NCBI RefSeq assembly: GCF_037201805.1
Contig: NZ_CP147404.1
Span: forward strand, 954,001 to 1,018,000
DNA: 64,000 nucleotides
Origin: Bacillus sp. FJAT-52991
GTDB taxonomy: Bacteria > Bacillota > Bacilli > Bacillales > Domibacillaceae
Reading direction: 5' to 3'
How positions within the stretch are numbered: position 1 is the stretch's first letter; each line of letters begins with the position of its first letter. The notes beneath the pieces were generated by a model. It had not been told where the DNA came from and did not search any database. It worked only from the letters and a program-made list of their open reading frames with translations. The position numbers and the translations under genes were made by a program. Positions 29,221 to 38,062 of the stretch are shown here, piece after piece.

Positions 29221-29325
29221 ATAAAAGCTCCTTTCCTATTTTTCTTACAGTATTAACATATGGATGAATTGAGGTAGAGGTACGGACAAATAACCTAGAA
29301 AATAATATTTTTTTAAAGGTGAAGC

Positions 29326-29688
29326 ATGAATATGAATGTATTGGAAATGTTTATTCTTATTTTCGCTACTTTTCGACTGACGAGAGTGATCGTATTTGAT
29401 GAGATTGCAGAAAAAGTTAGGCGGCCATTTTTTAGGGAAGTGGTGGAGGTTACAAAAAATGGTGAAAAAGAAATATTTTTAGTACCGAAAGAGAAAGGAG
29501 TTCTTGGTTTTTTTGGCCGCATGCTCAGTTGTTATTGGTGTACAGGGTTTTGGGTAGCTGTTTTTTGTTATGTAGCCTACTTTTTAATTCCAGTTATTGC
29601 TGAACCGTTATTGTTGATTTTTGCAATCGCTGGTGGAGCAGCATTGATCGAAACGGTGGTTCAATATTTACTAAGGGATAACGAATAA
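29326..29688 (+). CDS. yjcA: YjcA sporulation protein (DUF1360)
   Basis: A 120-residue membrane protein of the DUF1360 family. It has an N-terminal hydrophobic segment (5-20), the conserved LSCYWCTGFWVA motif (about 68-80) and two further helices. B. subtilis yjcA is expressed during sporulation under mother-cell control. The start ATG follows AAAGGTGAAGC; a second ATG two codons later is possible. Confidence 0.8.
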   Translation: MNMNVLEMFILIFATFRLTRVIVFDEIAEKVRRPFFREVVEVTKNGEKEIFLVPKEKGVLGFFGRMLSCYWCTGFWVAVFCYVAYFLIPVIAEPLLLIFAIAGGAALIETVVQYLLRDNE

Positions 29689-29689
29689 T

Positions 29690-29731
29690 AAAAACAAGCA
29701 GATGACCATTTGATCATCTGCTTGTTTTTAT
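29690..29731. terminator. Bidirectional terminator between yjcA and the chemoreceptor gene
   Basis: A 16-bp stem AAAAACAAGCAGATGA / TCATCTGCTTGTTTTT with an 8-base loop lies between convergent genes. Confidence 0.9.
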
Positions 29732-29740
29732 TAGCTTCCG

Positions 29741-31414
29741 CTATACTTTAAATTTTGAAATCATCGCATGTAATTCGTCCGATAGACGAGAAAGGGAAGA
29801 GGCGGCTTGAGTGATTTCTTCCACTGACGTAAATTGTTCTTCCGTTGCAGAGGCGATGTCCTCTGTATTGTTCGATGTCTCTTTTGAGCGCTCCCCAACT
29901 TCTTCAATTGATTGTTGGACAAGTTCAAAGCTAGAAGAAATTTGTTGAGTGGTAGCGGCCGCTTCTTGAATTTTGGCTGTTACTTCATCGATTGAATGAA
30001 GGATTGCGGTAATTCCAGTCACTGTTTGTTTAGACAGTTCGATTCCGGATGAGACATTTTCCTTCACGAATCGAAGGCTGTTGACAGTATCAGCGGATTC
30101 ATTTTGGATCGCTGTTACCAGCTGATGAATATGACTAGCTGATTGACTCGTTTCATCTGCTAATTTCCTCACTTCTTCTGCTACGACAGCAAACCCTTTG
30201 CCATGCTCTCCCGCTCTTGCTGCTTCGATGGCGGCATTGAGTGCTAACAAGTTTGTTTGTGCAGAAATATCGGTAATCAGCGAAGAAATTTGACTAATTT
30301 CTGTTGCGCTTGTCACTAAAGAGTAAAGCCCTTTATCTGCCAATTCCACCGATTGATCGATCGATTGCATTTGTACTAATACTTCATTGACTGAACTTGC
30401 TTCTATATTGGCTTGCTCCTTCATAGTGGTAGAAAGTGAGGCCACGTGATGAGTATTTGAAGCAACATAGGTCATATGACGAAGTGAATCACTCAGTGAA
30501 ACTAAACTGTTTTCCATCGCTGCATGTTGATCAGTATTATTGCTTGCAATTAATTGCATGGAATGACTGATTTGTTCAGCCGTATCTTTGGAGTGTTCAG
30601 CACTCGCCATTAACTCTTGAGAGGAGGCAGACACCTGATTGGATGAATGGTTAATTTGTAAAACGAAATCTCTTAAAGATTCGACAAACATATTAAAGGA
30701 AATAGCTAATTGTCCAAATTCATCCTCTCGAGTCACTTCCATTTTTTTCGTTAAATCCGCCTCGCCGCGAGCAATTTCATCAAGCTGATGGTTTACTCGT
30801 TTTAAAGGTGTAAGAATCGCTTGGATCAGTAAGCCACCAAAGATCAAGCTAGCAATGATCGCAAGAATGGTAACGATCAGCAACGTTGTTTTACTCCAAC
30901 TAGCTTTCTTTTCGATCGACTCTTTTAAGTGAGTGACATCTTGATCTAATTGATTGACCAGATCATCGACAGCAGGATCTAATACTTCTTTTCTTAATTG
31001 GCGTTCTTCGTTGAAGTGTAAAGCTTTCGCTGTTTCTGGCGTAGAAGCATAGCTTGCCATGACTTGCTGATTCATCGTCCAAAATTGCTGAAAGCTTGTT
31101 TCTAATAATTGTCTTTCTTTTGGGTAATAATTTTGATTCAATTGTTCGATTGTTTGCTGAATGTTTTCCGCTTTCTCTTTTACTCCGTCTGCAAACTCTT
31201 GCTCACCCGTAATAATATAAGCACGTTCATCGTTAGATAAACCAGCTAACCGAAATTGAATATGTTTTACGTCCTTTTGCATTTCCATTTTGTCTTTTAA
31301 CACGCTGTTGTCATGGATGGTCGAACTGATGATATAAACAGAAAATGACCCAAGACAGACGATGGTTATAATAAAAATGGAAATAACAGATATTAACTTT
31401 GTTTTAATCGTCAT
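29741..31414 (-). CDS. Methyl-accepting chemotaxis protein
   Basis: A 557-residue transmembrane chemoreceptor. TM1 is at about residues 8-30. An extracytoplasmic four-helix sensor follows (about 31-185; contains [24 protein letters not shown]3/4HB-like). TM2 is at about 186-210, a HAMP domain at about 211-262, and the signalling domain carries the hairpin tip [23 protein letters not shown]. The ligand is unknown. The start at 31414 follows AAAGGGGAAAT; a frame extending to 31600 has no ribosome binding site. It interrupts the sporulation gene block compared with B. subtilis. Confidence 0.92.
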   Translation of the reverse strand: MTIKTKLISVISIFIITIVCLGSFSVYIISSTIHDNSVLKDKMEMQKDVKHIQFRLAGLSNDERAYIITGEQEFADGVKEKAENIQQTIEQLNQNYYPKERQLLETSFQQFWTMNQQVMASYASTPETAKALHFNEERQLRKEVLDPAVDDLVNQLDQDVTHLKESIEKKASWSKTTLLIVTILAIIASLIFGGLLIQAILTPLKRVNHQLDEIARGEADLTKKMEVTREDEFGQLAISFNMFVESLRDFVLQINHSSNQVSASSQELMASAEHSKDTAEQISHSMQLIASNNTDQHAAMENSLVSLSDSLRHMTYVASNTHHVASLSTTMKEQANIEASSVNEVLVQMQSIDQSVELADKGLYSLVTSATEISQISSLITDISAQTNLLALNAAIEAARAGEHGKGFAVVAEEVRKLADETSQSASHIHQLVTAIQNESADTVNSLRFVKENVSSGIELSKQTVTGITAILHSIDEVTAKIQEAAATTQQISSSFELVQQSIEEVGERSKETSNNTEDIASATEEQFTSVEEITQAASSLSRLSDELHAMISKFKV

Positions 31415-31577
31415 ATTATTTCCCCTTTTGACATCGTGATAATGTCGGAATTTTCTCCAACAATTAGTATCGGGATTTTCGACAATTTTTTTAGAGTAGA
31501 AGGAGAATTTTATAAATAAAAATGAAAGAACAAGCAAAATATAAAAGATAAATGGCGGATCGAATGGAGGAATCAGC

Positions 31578-32030
31578 ATGAAATGGGGCGTTTTTTTCAT
31601 GAGTGCTATCTTGTTAATGGGCTGTAATGCAAATGAGGATCAACAGGACAGTAAATTGGCTCTCATTAAAACAACAAATCCGACGCCTATACAGCTAGAG
31701 AAAAAAGGGCCAGAAGTAGAAAAAATAAAAAAGGAAGTCGAGCGAATAGACGACATATATGATGTGGCTGTTATCAAAGATGACCATCATATTCTTATCG
31801 CCTATAAAGTAAAGCACCTACAACGATTTCGAATGAAGAAAATTGAGGCGGAATTAAATAAGCGCTTAGAAAAAGAGTACAAGGATGAGGAGTTTATTGT
31901 TTCAAGCGATTATAAAATTTTTCTTGAAGTAGTTAGATTAAGGGAAAAAATAGATTCAGGAACGATCAGTGAAAAAGAAGCCCAGAAACGATTTAACGAA
32001 ATTCTCGAATTAAAGAAAGAGATGGCGTAG
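31578..32030 (+). CDS. YhcN/YlaJ-type sporulation lipoprotein
   Basis: A 150-residue lipoprotein with signal peptide and lipobox LMGC (Cys16). The following domain ([32 protein letters not shown]) resembles the YhcN/YlaJ spore lipoprotein family. A charged helical tail ends the protein. It is 12 bases upstream of spoVAC with a good GGAGGAA ribosome binding site and forms one operon with spoVAC-spoVAEb. Similar lipoproteins accompany SpoVA genes in other bacilli and occur in the spore inner membrane. Confidence 0.75.
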   Translation: MKWGVFFMSAILLMGCNANEDQQDSKLALIKTTNPTPIQLEKKGPEVEKIKKEVERIDDIYDVAVIKDDHHILIAYKVKHLQRFRMKKIEAELNKRLEKEYKDEEFIVSSDYKIFLEVVRLREKIDSGTISEKEAQKRFNEILELKKEMA

Positions 32031-32042
32031 AGGGAGGATATC

Positions 32043-32519
32043 ATGGCAAACAATAATGAAAAAAAGACCCCCACCCAACAACAATATGAAAAACTAAGCA
32101 AAAAGCATGAATTGAAAAGACCGCTTATGAAAAATTGTTTGAGGGCTTTCTTTGTAGGTGGGATCATCTGTATAATCGGCCAAGCTATTTCATACTTTTA
32201 TATTTACTTCTTTAATTTCACCGAACAAACAGTTGGTAATCCGACGGTGGCAACCGTTGTTTTCTTATCGATGTTGCTCACTGGGTTTGGCATATATGAC
32301 CATCTGGGACAGTATGCTGGAGCGGGAAGTGCCGTCCCAGTATCTGGCTTTGGTAATGCAGTGATTTCTGCAGCGATTGAACATCGAACAGAAGGGTTTG
32401 TGCTCGGAGTTGGAGGAAATATATTTAAGTTAGCAGGGTCCGTCATTGTGTTTGGTGTGTTTGCAGCTTTTGTGGTCGCTCTCATTAAATCAATTTTGAT
32501 CCAGTGGGGAGGTCTGTGA
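32043..32519 (+). CDS. spoVAC: Stage V sporulation protein SpoVAC
   Basis: A 158-residue membrane protein with the family sequence PLMKNCLRAFFVGGIICIIGQ and the VGNPTVATVVFLSMLLTGFGIYD and GAGSAVPVSGFGNA regions; about five helices. SpoVAC forms a mechanosensitive-type channel for Ca-dipicolinate in the spore inner membrane. Here it is followed directly by spoVAEb, without spoVAD in between. Probably a second, partial spoVA set, as the main heptacistronic operon is usually elsewhere. Confidence 0.93.
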   Translation: MANNNEKKTPTQQQYEKLSKKHELKRPLMKNCLRAFFVGGIICIIGQAISYFYIYFFNFTEQTVGNPTVATVVFLSMLLTGFGIYDHLGQYAGAGSAVPVSGFGNAVISAAIEHRTEGFVLGVGGNIFKLAGSVIVFGVFAAFVVALIKSILIQWGGL

Positions 32520-32520
32520 C

Positions 32521-32877
32521 ATGCTAAGCATGTTTTTTTGGGCATTTGTCATTGGCGGTCTCATTTGCGTAATTGGTCAGCTGTTAATGGATGTAGGGAA
32601 GCTGACCCCTGGTCACACACTTAGTTTATTAGTCGTTGTAGGAGCCGTACTGGCAGGGTTTGATTTATACGAACCGCTAGTCGATTTCGCTGGAGCAGGA
32701 GCGACCATTCCGATTACAAGCTTTGGGAATTCCCTTGTAGCAGGAGCGATGCAGGAAGCTCAGAAACATGGAATAGTTGGTGTACTCACAGGCATGTTCG
32801 AAGTGACCAGCGCCGGGATCTCAGCAGCCATCGTTTTTGGCTTTATAGGGGCTTTATTGTTTAAACCGAAAGGATAG
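32521..32877 (+). CDS. spoVAEb: Stage V sporulation protein SpoVAEb
   Basis: A 118-residue membrane protein. It resembles SpoVAC in its first half ([26 protein letters not shown]) and has [20 protein letters not shown] and [15 protein letters not shown] motifs. It takes part in dipicolinate uptake and release. It starts two bases after the spoVAC stop, with GGGGAGG in the end of spoVAC. Confidence 0.93.
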   Translation: MLSMFFWAFVIGGLICVIGQLLMDVGKLTPGHTLSLLVVVGAVLAGFDLYEPLVDFAGAGATIPITSFGNSLVAGAMQEAQKHGIVGVLTGMFEVTSAGISAAIVFGFIGALLFKPKG

Positions 32878-32957
32878 GAATTGTAAATATTCGCCCAAAC
32901 AAAATTAAACTTTTCTCATATAGTAACAGTGAGTTAAGAAAAAGTGAGGTGAATATT

Positions 32958-33092
32958 ATGGGTTACGGCTTTGGAGGCTTCGGAGGCTACGGTTGTGGTT
33001 ACGGCGGTTACGGATGTCACGGATCATCTACATTTGTGTTAATCGTTGTGTTGTTTATTTTATTGATCATTGTTGGTGCGAGTTTCTATTAA
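32958..33092 (+). CDS. yjcZ: YjcZ family small sporulation protein
   Basis: A 44-residue protein. The N-terminus is Gly/Tyr/Cys-rich (repeated GYG and GGYGC units) and the C-terminus is a single hydrophobic helix ([20 protein letters not shown]). The composition and layout fit the YjcZ/YjcM-like sporulation protein family. The ATG is preceded by AAGTGAGGTG. It is too short for many gene callers. Confidence 0.88.
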   Translation: MGYGFGGFGGYGCGYGGYGCHGSSTFVLIVVLFILLIIVGASFY

Positions 33093-33100
33093 AAAAAGAA

Positions 33101-33143
33101 AAAACAGACTTAAAACACTCTTTCGTTTAAGTCTGTTTTTTTG
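33101..33143 (+). terminator. Terminator of yjcZ
   Basis: The stem AAAACAGACTTAAA / TTTAAGTCTGTTTT has an 11-base interior and is followed by more T. Confidence 0.88.
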
Positions 33144-33205
33144 TTTGCTTTCAACATTTTGTCTCTTATGCATAAGATGAAAGGGAGAAAAAGGAGGATG
33201 AAAAC

Positions 33206-33463
33206 ATGGATAATGGATTATTTAAAAACATTGAGAAAAAGACGGGTGTAAGCATGAGAGATGTCATAGATCTTGCTAATTCTTTGCAACATGCTAATTT
33301 TAAGGATGAAAAGACGGTAAGAGGTGTCATCCAAAACGTATCAAGGTTAGCTAATAAATCTGTTCCGAAAGAGTTAGAAAACCAAATTGTACAGACCATC
33401 ATTAAAGATGGCAGCAAACTAGATATCCAAACGATTACCGATATGATCAATAAAAAAAGATAA
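33206..33463 (+). CDS. spoVIF: Stage VI sporulation protein F (SpoVIF)
   Basis: An 85-residue all-helical protein with VSMRDVIDLANSLQHANFKDEKTVRGVIQNVSRLANK and KDGSKLDIQTITDMI as in YjcC/SpoVIF. It is made in the mother cell during late sporulation and needed for coat maturation and GerE function in B. subtilis. ATG preceded by AAGGAGGATG. A hairpin at about 33493-33509 (TTCAAGC / GCTTGAA) may terminate it. Confidence 0.9.
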   Translation: MDNGLFKNIEKKTGVSMRDVIDLANSLQHANFKDEKTVRGVIQNVSRLANKSVPKELENQIVQTIIKDGSKLDIQTITDMINKKR

Positions 33464-33573
33464 CAACATCTCATTTGTTCAAGCTCGGGATTCCGGGCTT
33501 GAATTTGTTTTAGATGGGGAAGAAGCGGGTAAAGATAAGTAAGAAATAGAAATGAACGAAGGAGGCGAGAAAA

Positions 33574-33828
33574 ATGGGCTACATTTTACCCATTCCCAAT
33601 CATCAATATCAACAATATCGTGAGCGAGTAGTAAAGGCGCATGAAGTAGGCTATTCATTTATTGACCCAGTTCAAAAAGTTGCCTTTCAAAAAGTGTTAG
33701 ACGAGCGTTCTCATTTGTCCGATGCTCACTCTAGTCCAAATGCAGCAAAAAGAAAGCCATATGACCCATTCCAAGCACAACTAGCGAAAATTAGCGGCAA
33801 AGGCATGCAGCTGAACAAACTTGCTTAA
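33574..33828 (+). CDS. Hypothetical protein with MGYILPIPNHQYQQY start
   Basis: An 84-residue basic hydrophilic protein with a strong AAGGAGGCG ribosome binding site. The N-terminus MGYILPIPNHQYQQY is, from memory, shared by a group of uncharacterised Bacillus proteins. The C-terminal half is low complexity (SSPNAAKRKPYDPFQ). It lies within the sporulation block. Function unknown. Confidence 0.6.
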   Translation: MGYILPIPNHQYQQYRERVVKAHEVGYSFIDPVQKVAFQKVLDERSHLSDAHSSPNAAKRKPYDPFQAQLAKISGKGMQLNKLA

Positions 33829-33868
33829 GTAGGAAGGAGTTTTATCTTGATGACGAAAGAACATTTAT

Positions 33869-33909
33869 AAAAAGGCTTATTCTCATCGACTAGAGAATAA
33901 GCCTTTTTC
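33869..33909. terminator. Bidirectional terminator before yjcF
   Basis: A perfect 16-bp stem AAAAAGGCTTATTCTC / GAGAATAAGCCTTTTT with an 8-base loop. Confidence 0.9.
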
Positions 33910-33912
33910 GCG

Positions 33913-34341
33913 TTAAAATATTTTTTTCATCGTTTTATGTGGGATACCTGCATCCATATATTCTTCGGATATGATTTCATATCCTAGCTTTTCATAGAAA
34001 GGAATGGCTTGTGTTTGGGCACTTAATATGACCCCAGGAAGATGTTGCTCTTTCGCAACATCTTCGAGCGCGTTCATAATGAGCTGTCCCGCTCCTTTTC
34101 CGCGAACGGTAGCTAACACACAAATTCTTTCAGCTTTGCCCAGTCCATCTTTCGTGCGAAAACGCCCGGCTCCACACGGTTGTCCCTCATTATATAAAAC
34201 AAAGTGGGTAGATGAATCTTCATATTCATCAATTTCCAACTCGAGAGGAACATTTTGTTCTTCTACAAAGACTAGTTTGCGAATATCAAAAGCGTCATTT
34301 CGCTCTTGTTGAGTCGTAGCTGTTATTACCTTCACTAGCAT
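33913..34341 (-). CDS. yjcF: YjcF, GNAT-family acetyltransferase
   Basis: A 142-residue ElaA/YjcF-like acetyltransferase with the acetyl-CoA loop VRGKGAGQLIMNALE (about residues 79-93) and a C-terminal IPFYEKLGYEIISEEYMDAGIPH segment. The substrate is unknown. The end of yjcG lies one base upstream of its start, so the two genes are co-transcribed. Confidence 0.88.
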   Translation of the reverse strand: MLVKVITATTQQERNDAFDIRKLVFVEEQNVPLELEIDEYEDSSTHFVLYNEGQPCGAGRFRTKDGLGKAERICVLATVRGKGAGQLIMNALEDVAKEQHLPGVILSAQTQAIPFYEKLGYEIISEEYMDAGIPHKTMKKIF

Positions 34342-34342
34342 C

Positions 34343-34858
34343 TTATTCCTTCCCTAATAAAAATGTTTCATGCACTGTCCAAGCACCATTCTCTAACTGA
34401 TAAAGCAAGTGGAAACGATCCACTTTTTCTTCTTGATCAAACGAAAGCATATTTAAGGAATTATAAACATCGGCATGCTCCGCGTCGGCAAGCTTTTGAG
34501 CAACCGTTAGATGGGGAACATAAGCATATTCAGCTGATCCACCAACTACATTTTCGCCATGAAGCTCTTCATTGATCATCGTCAATGTTTCATTTGGTTC
34601 TACTTTAATATAAATGACATTATTTAATGGTTGGAACGATTTTACTTTACTAAGATGATAAGTGAATGATTGGTACTTTTTCGCTACATCTTTTAAATGG
34701 TCAACTAGCTTTGGTAGGTCACTTTCTTCCGCATCGAATGGACCTTTTAAAGTCAGATGTGGCGGAATTAGAGAGTAATGAGGATCATATCGCTTACGAT
34801 AAGAATTAACTAAATCTTGTGTCTTTTTTGATGGGAAAACAACTACGCCAAATTTCAT
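34343..34858 (-). CDS. yjcG: YjcG, 2H phosphoesterase superfamily
   Basis: A 171-residue protein with the two HxT motifs of the 2'-5' RNA ligase/2H superfamily: HLTLKGPF at about residue 34 and HLTVAQKL at about residue 114. The physiological substrate is unknown. ATG preceded by GGAGAG. Confidence 0.88.
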   Translation of the reverse strand: MKFGVVVFPSKKTQDLVNSYRKRYDPHYSLIPPHLTLKGPFDAEESDLPKLVDHLKDVAKKYQSFTYHLSKVKSFQPLNNVIYIKVEPNETLTMINEELHGENVVGGSAEYAYVPHLTVAQKLADAEHADVYNSLNMLSFDQEEKVDRFHLLYQLENGAWTVHETFLLGKE

Positions 34859-34929
34859 ATAATTTCACTCTCCTCAAAAGTAAAAAAATTGAATTACCTT
34901 ATTTGAATATTATATCAAATTTTTCATAA

Positions 34930-34961
34930 TTGCGATAGAAAAGTGAATTTTCTATCGCAAT
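34930..34961. terminator. Hairpin after yjcH
   Basis: The inverted repeat TTGCGATAGAAAA / TTTTCTATCGCAA lies just downstream of the yjcH stop on the minus strand; the T tract is imperfect. Confidence 0.6.
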
Positions 34962-34970
34962 TAGTTATTA

Positions 34971-35699
34971 TTATTCGAACATTTTTAACAGTGCTCTCTT
35001 TAAATCAGGCTGCCAATACTTCCATGTGTGAATGCCATCAAATTCGTCATAAAACGAATCAAAGCCTTTTTCATCTAAAAGGGCATGAAGCTTACGGTTT
35101 GGTGTCAGAAAGTCGGCAATCTCACCATTCGTCATCTTGACTTCTGTTTCTCCCGTACCGATGACATGATAAAGACTTAAATGCTTATAGTCTTCCGCTG
35201 TCTGAACAGCATGAAGCACGTTGTCATCGACATAAGGGGAATGCATAATGACTTTGCCAAATGTATGCGGGTAGCGTAATGCGGTCATTAAGGAAACCGT
35301 TGCTGCTAGTGAGTCACCAGCTAGAGCTCGCCCATAACCAACGTGGTAAACTGGATATTTCTCATCAAGAAATGGAACAAGTTCATGAGCTAAAAAACGA
35401 ATATATGCTTCCTGTTGTTCACCATCAGGATGATATTTTCTACGTCGGTCCTCAACATTGGCATAAGGAACGCCAACAATAATTAGGTTTTCAATTTCTT
35501 CTTCCGTAAGCAACTCATCAGCCACTCGTGGAATACGTCCCATTTGGAAATAATCCTTTCCGTCTTGAGCAATTAACAATGAATACTTATATAACGGCGA
35601 GAAGTTCGCCGGAAGATATACGAGCAGTTCGATTTCCTCTCCCAGCTCTTTTGAATAAATTTTTTCATCTTGAATCGTACCACGTTTGATCGTCATCAT
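34971..35699 (-). CDS. yjcH: YjcH, esterase D-type alpha/beta hydrolase
   Basis: A 242-residue putative esterase (Esterase/Fes-like family). The nucleophile Ser is in ALAGDSLAATVSL and the C-terminal His in DGIHTWKYW; the acid residue is likely in the GTGETEV region. The start was set at one of two adjacent ATGs after GGGAGGAAG (35699 or 35696); an upstream frame from 35729 overlaps this ribosome binding site. The YjcF-G-H order is as in B. subtilis. Confidence 0.88.
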   Translation of the reverse strand: MMTIKRGTIQDEKIYSKELGEEIELLVYLPANFSPLYKYSLLIAQDGKDYFQMGRIPRVADELLTEEEIENLIIVGVPYANVEDRRRKYHPDGEQQEAYIRFLAHELVPFLDEKYPVYHVGYGRALAGDSLAATVSLMTALRYPHTFGKVIMHSPYVDDNVLHAVQTAEDYKHLSLYHVIGTGETEVKMTNGEIADFLTPNRKLHALLDEKGFDSFYDEFDGIHTWKYWQPDLKRALLKMFE

Positions 35700-35819
35700 T
35701 CTTCCTCCCAATGCTTCTATGATGTTCACTCAATTTTAGCATAAAACGGATGAAAGTGAATTTTACATGACTTGTTCACTGGTTTTCATTATAATGGTCA
35801 TGGGAGGAGAGAACTAAAA

Positions 35820-36374
35820 ATGAAAAAAAGAGTACGTTCCCAAGAAGTAACTATAGCAGCCAAGCAACGTTTGCTTGAGCGTGGTGTGACAGTTGAAGAT
35901 ATTGCAGAAATCGTGTTGAAAATGCAACAGCCATTCAACACAGAGCTAACGCTGCTTGAATGTGTCGAGAGTGTGGAAAAGGTATTATTGAAACGAGAAA
36001 TACAACATGCAATCCTTGTTGGTGTCGAGCTCGATGTATTAGCCGAACAAAAAAAGTTGTCTGAGCCGCTACAAACCATTATTGAAACAGACGAAGGTTT
36101 GTTTGGTGTTGATGAAACGATTGCTCTTGGCGCATCACTAGGTTACGGCAGCATTGCTGTTACCACTTATGGCTTCTTAGATAAAAACAAGGAAGGCATT
36201 ATTCGTCAGCTTGATACAAAAGCAGGCGGAGGCGTTCACACCTTTTTAGATGATATCGTTGGAGCCATTGCGGCGAATGCAGCTTCTCGTATCGCCCATC
36301 GTATTCGTGACTATGAAGATAGCGTATCTGAAACGACGATGGTAGATAAAGAGGAAGAAGAATTAATAGGATGA
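35820..36374 (+). CDS. Phosphatidylglycerophosphatase A-like protein (YutG-like)
   Basis: A 184-residue protein of the PgpA/YutG family. The segment GYGSIAVTTYGFLDKNKEGIIRQLD and the C-terminal GGGVHTFLDDIVGAIAANAASRIAHRI are characteristic. PgpA enzymes dephosphorylate phosphatidylglycerol phosphate, but the Bacillus YutG group is soluble-looking and its substrate is not certain. The start at 35820 follows GGGAGGAGAG. Transcribed alone, with a terminator at 36382-36411. Confidence 0.8.
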   Translation: MKKRVRSQEVTIAAKQRLLERGVTVEDIAEIVLKMQQPFNTELTLLECVESVEKVLLKREIQHAILVGVELDVLAEQKKLSEPLQTIIETDEGLFGVDETIALGASLGYGSIAVTTYGFLDKNKEGIIRQLDTKAGGGVHTFLDDIVGAIAANAASRIAHRIRDYEDSVSETTMVDKEEEELIG

Positions 36375-36381
36375 TACATAA

Positions 36382-36411
36382 CGGGACTCTTTCATCAAGG
36401 GTCCCTTTTCC
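36382..36411 (+). terminator. Terminator after the PgpA-like gene
   Basis: The stem GGGACTCTT / AAGGGTCCC (one mismatch) with a short loop is followed by TTTT. Confidence 0.7.
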
Positions 36412-36501
36412 ATTGACAGGACTAAAAATCAATGGTTATGGTAGAATTTGAGAATACAAGATAATTGTAGTTAGTAATAGAATATGTGAAGGAGGCAAAC
36501 C

Positions 36502-37311
36502 ATGCGAACGATGCTTGAGGTGATTCAAGCGGATATTATCCGCAACGGGCAGCCCATTTTATCTCATATAGATGTGACGATTTTTGAAGGAATGTCCGTT
36601 GTTGTAACGGGTGCTAATGGCTCAGGGAAAAGTTCATTTATCAAGTTATTAGCGGGTATTTATGAACCGCAAAAAGGAAGCGTAAACAGAGGCTTTCAAT
36701 CGTATGCTTACATACCAGAACATTTCCCTGAGCATTTGCCATTTACCGTTGAAACGTATTTGACGTTAATGATGGAAATGGGACGGAGTGTAAATAAAGA
36801 AAGGCTTGATGTATACATAGAACGACTTGGGTTACAACCTTTTTTGCATACGCCACTTAAGAAATGCTCGAAAGGCACGAAGCAAAAAGCGGGCATCATT
36901 CAGGCATTAATGAAAACATCCGATGTGCTTTTTCTTGATGAACCATTTACTGGACTAGATGAAGCAACTTGCGGAACAGTGATCGAACTATTGCTCGAAT
37001 TAAAAGGGAAACAAACGATGGTCTTCGTTTTACATGAAGAACAGCTGACTCAAAAGCTAGCCACGCATCGGGCTCAATTAGAAAATGGTCGCCTAGTGGA
37101 CTTTTCTGCTGCACAGCCAGTTAGTTCCAGTCTACATATTACGTTTGAAACGAAACAACCTTTGTCAAAAAGTATGCAACAAAAGGTAAAACAAGTGTCG
37201 GAACAAAAAATGAAGATCGCCGTTACAGAAGCGGAGTCCGATCTTGTGTTAGCAGAGCTATTGAAGCAAGGAGCTCATATTCTCGAAGTGAAAGCGGGGG
37301 AGACTGTATGA
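36502..37311 (+). CDS. ABC transporter ATP-binding protein
   Basis: A 269-residue ATPase with Walker A GANGSGKS (37-44), Walker B VLFLDEPFTGLD and a diverged signature CSKGTKQK in place of LSGGQ, as usual in ABC-2-type exporters and lantibiotic-immunity/drug pumps. The C-terminal 70 residues form an accessory domain. Preceded by AAGGAGG. It overlaps the permease gene by four bases. The substrate is unknown. Confidence 0.85.
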   Translation: MRTMLEVIQADIIRNGQPILSHIDVTIFEGMSVVVTGANGSGKSSFIKLLAGIYEPQKGSVNRGFQSYAYIPEHFPEHLPFTVETYLTLMMEMGRSVNKERLDVYIERLGLQPFLHTPLKKCSKGTKQKAGIIQALMKTSDVLFLDEPFTGLDEATCGTVIELLLELKGKQTMVFVLHEEQLTQKLATHRAQLENGRLVDFSAAQPVSSSLHITFETKQPLSKSMQQKVKQVSEQKMKIAVTEAESDLVLAELLKQGAHILEVKAGETV

Positions 37312-37985
37312 AATCATTCATCAAATATCAGCTCCTTTCCTTCTTTTACTCACTTCAATGGATTGCACCAGTTGTTTTATACATTTGTTGGCTTTTCACG
37401 CAGTACTATTATCAAGGGTTACCGATTGAAGAAAGCTTTTCTATTTCCGCTCTGTTTTTATTTCCCACGATGGTATGGATTTCGATGAAGCTGTTCTCCT
37501 TAGAAAAAGGCAGTGAAAAATCGATTTTGCTCTCTTATTTACCGAATAAGCAATCGTTTCTTTATGGAAAAATGATCGTTATTGTTATTATTGGCTTGTT
37601 ATTAATGGTGGTTTCGTTTAGCATTCCGCTCGTTCTTCGTACATTTATTGAACCGTTAACGATGCAACATATTGGGACTTTCATATACAGCCATCTTCTA
37701 TTTCTTTTCTTTGGCCTGTGGATCGGCGGATTATTCAGCGTGACCAATTTCGCTGGGAAAAAATATTCTTGGGTGGCCGCAGCCTTTTTTACATGCGCAT
37801 CGATTGTTGGCGAATCCTTAATGGAGGCATTGCCGTCATTTTTAAAATGGTTTGTCTATTTGTTGCCACCAGTGTCAGCTGTTGAGGCAGGTATGGTGGA
37901 AAGTGTGTGGAGCTTAGTTTATGCTGGTGGTTCACTCTGTTTGCTTACTGTACTGTTTTTAAGAAGAGAGCGAGCGGGAGTGTAA
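37308..37985 (+). CDS. ABC-2-type permease
   Basis: A 225-residue membrane protein with six predicted helices (about residues 16-32, 44-60, 88-108, 118-140, 152-172, 200-220). It pairs with the ATPase encoded immediately upstream. No close family name is recognised; an exporter of small peptide or drug type is likely. Confidence 0.75.
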   Translation: MKSFIKYQLLSFFYSLQWIAPVVLYICWLFTQYYYQGLPIEESFSISALFLFPTMVWISMKLFSLEKGSEKSILLSYLPNKQSFLYGKMIVIVIIGLLLMVVSFSIPLVLRTFIEPLTMQHIGTFIYSHLLFLFFGLWIGGLFSVTNFAGKKYSWVAAAFFTCASIVGESLMEALPSFLKWFVYLLPPVSAVEAGMVESVWSLVYAGGSLCLLTVLFLRRERAGV

Positions 37986-38062
37986 GATGCCTTTTTTATT
38001 CGCTGTTTCATGGAATAATTGATATCATTTGAAAAAACAGATGGTGGACAGGGGAGAAATTT

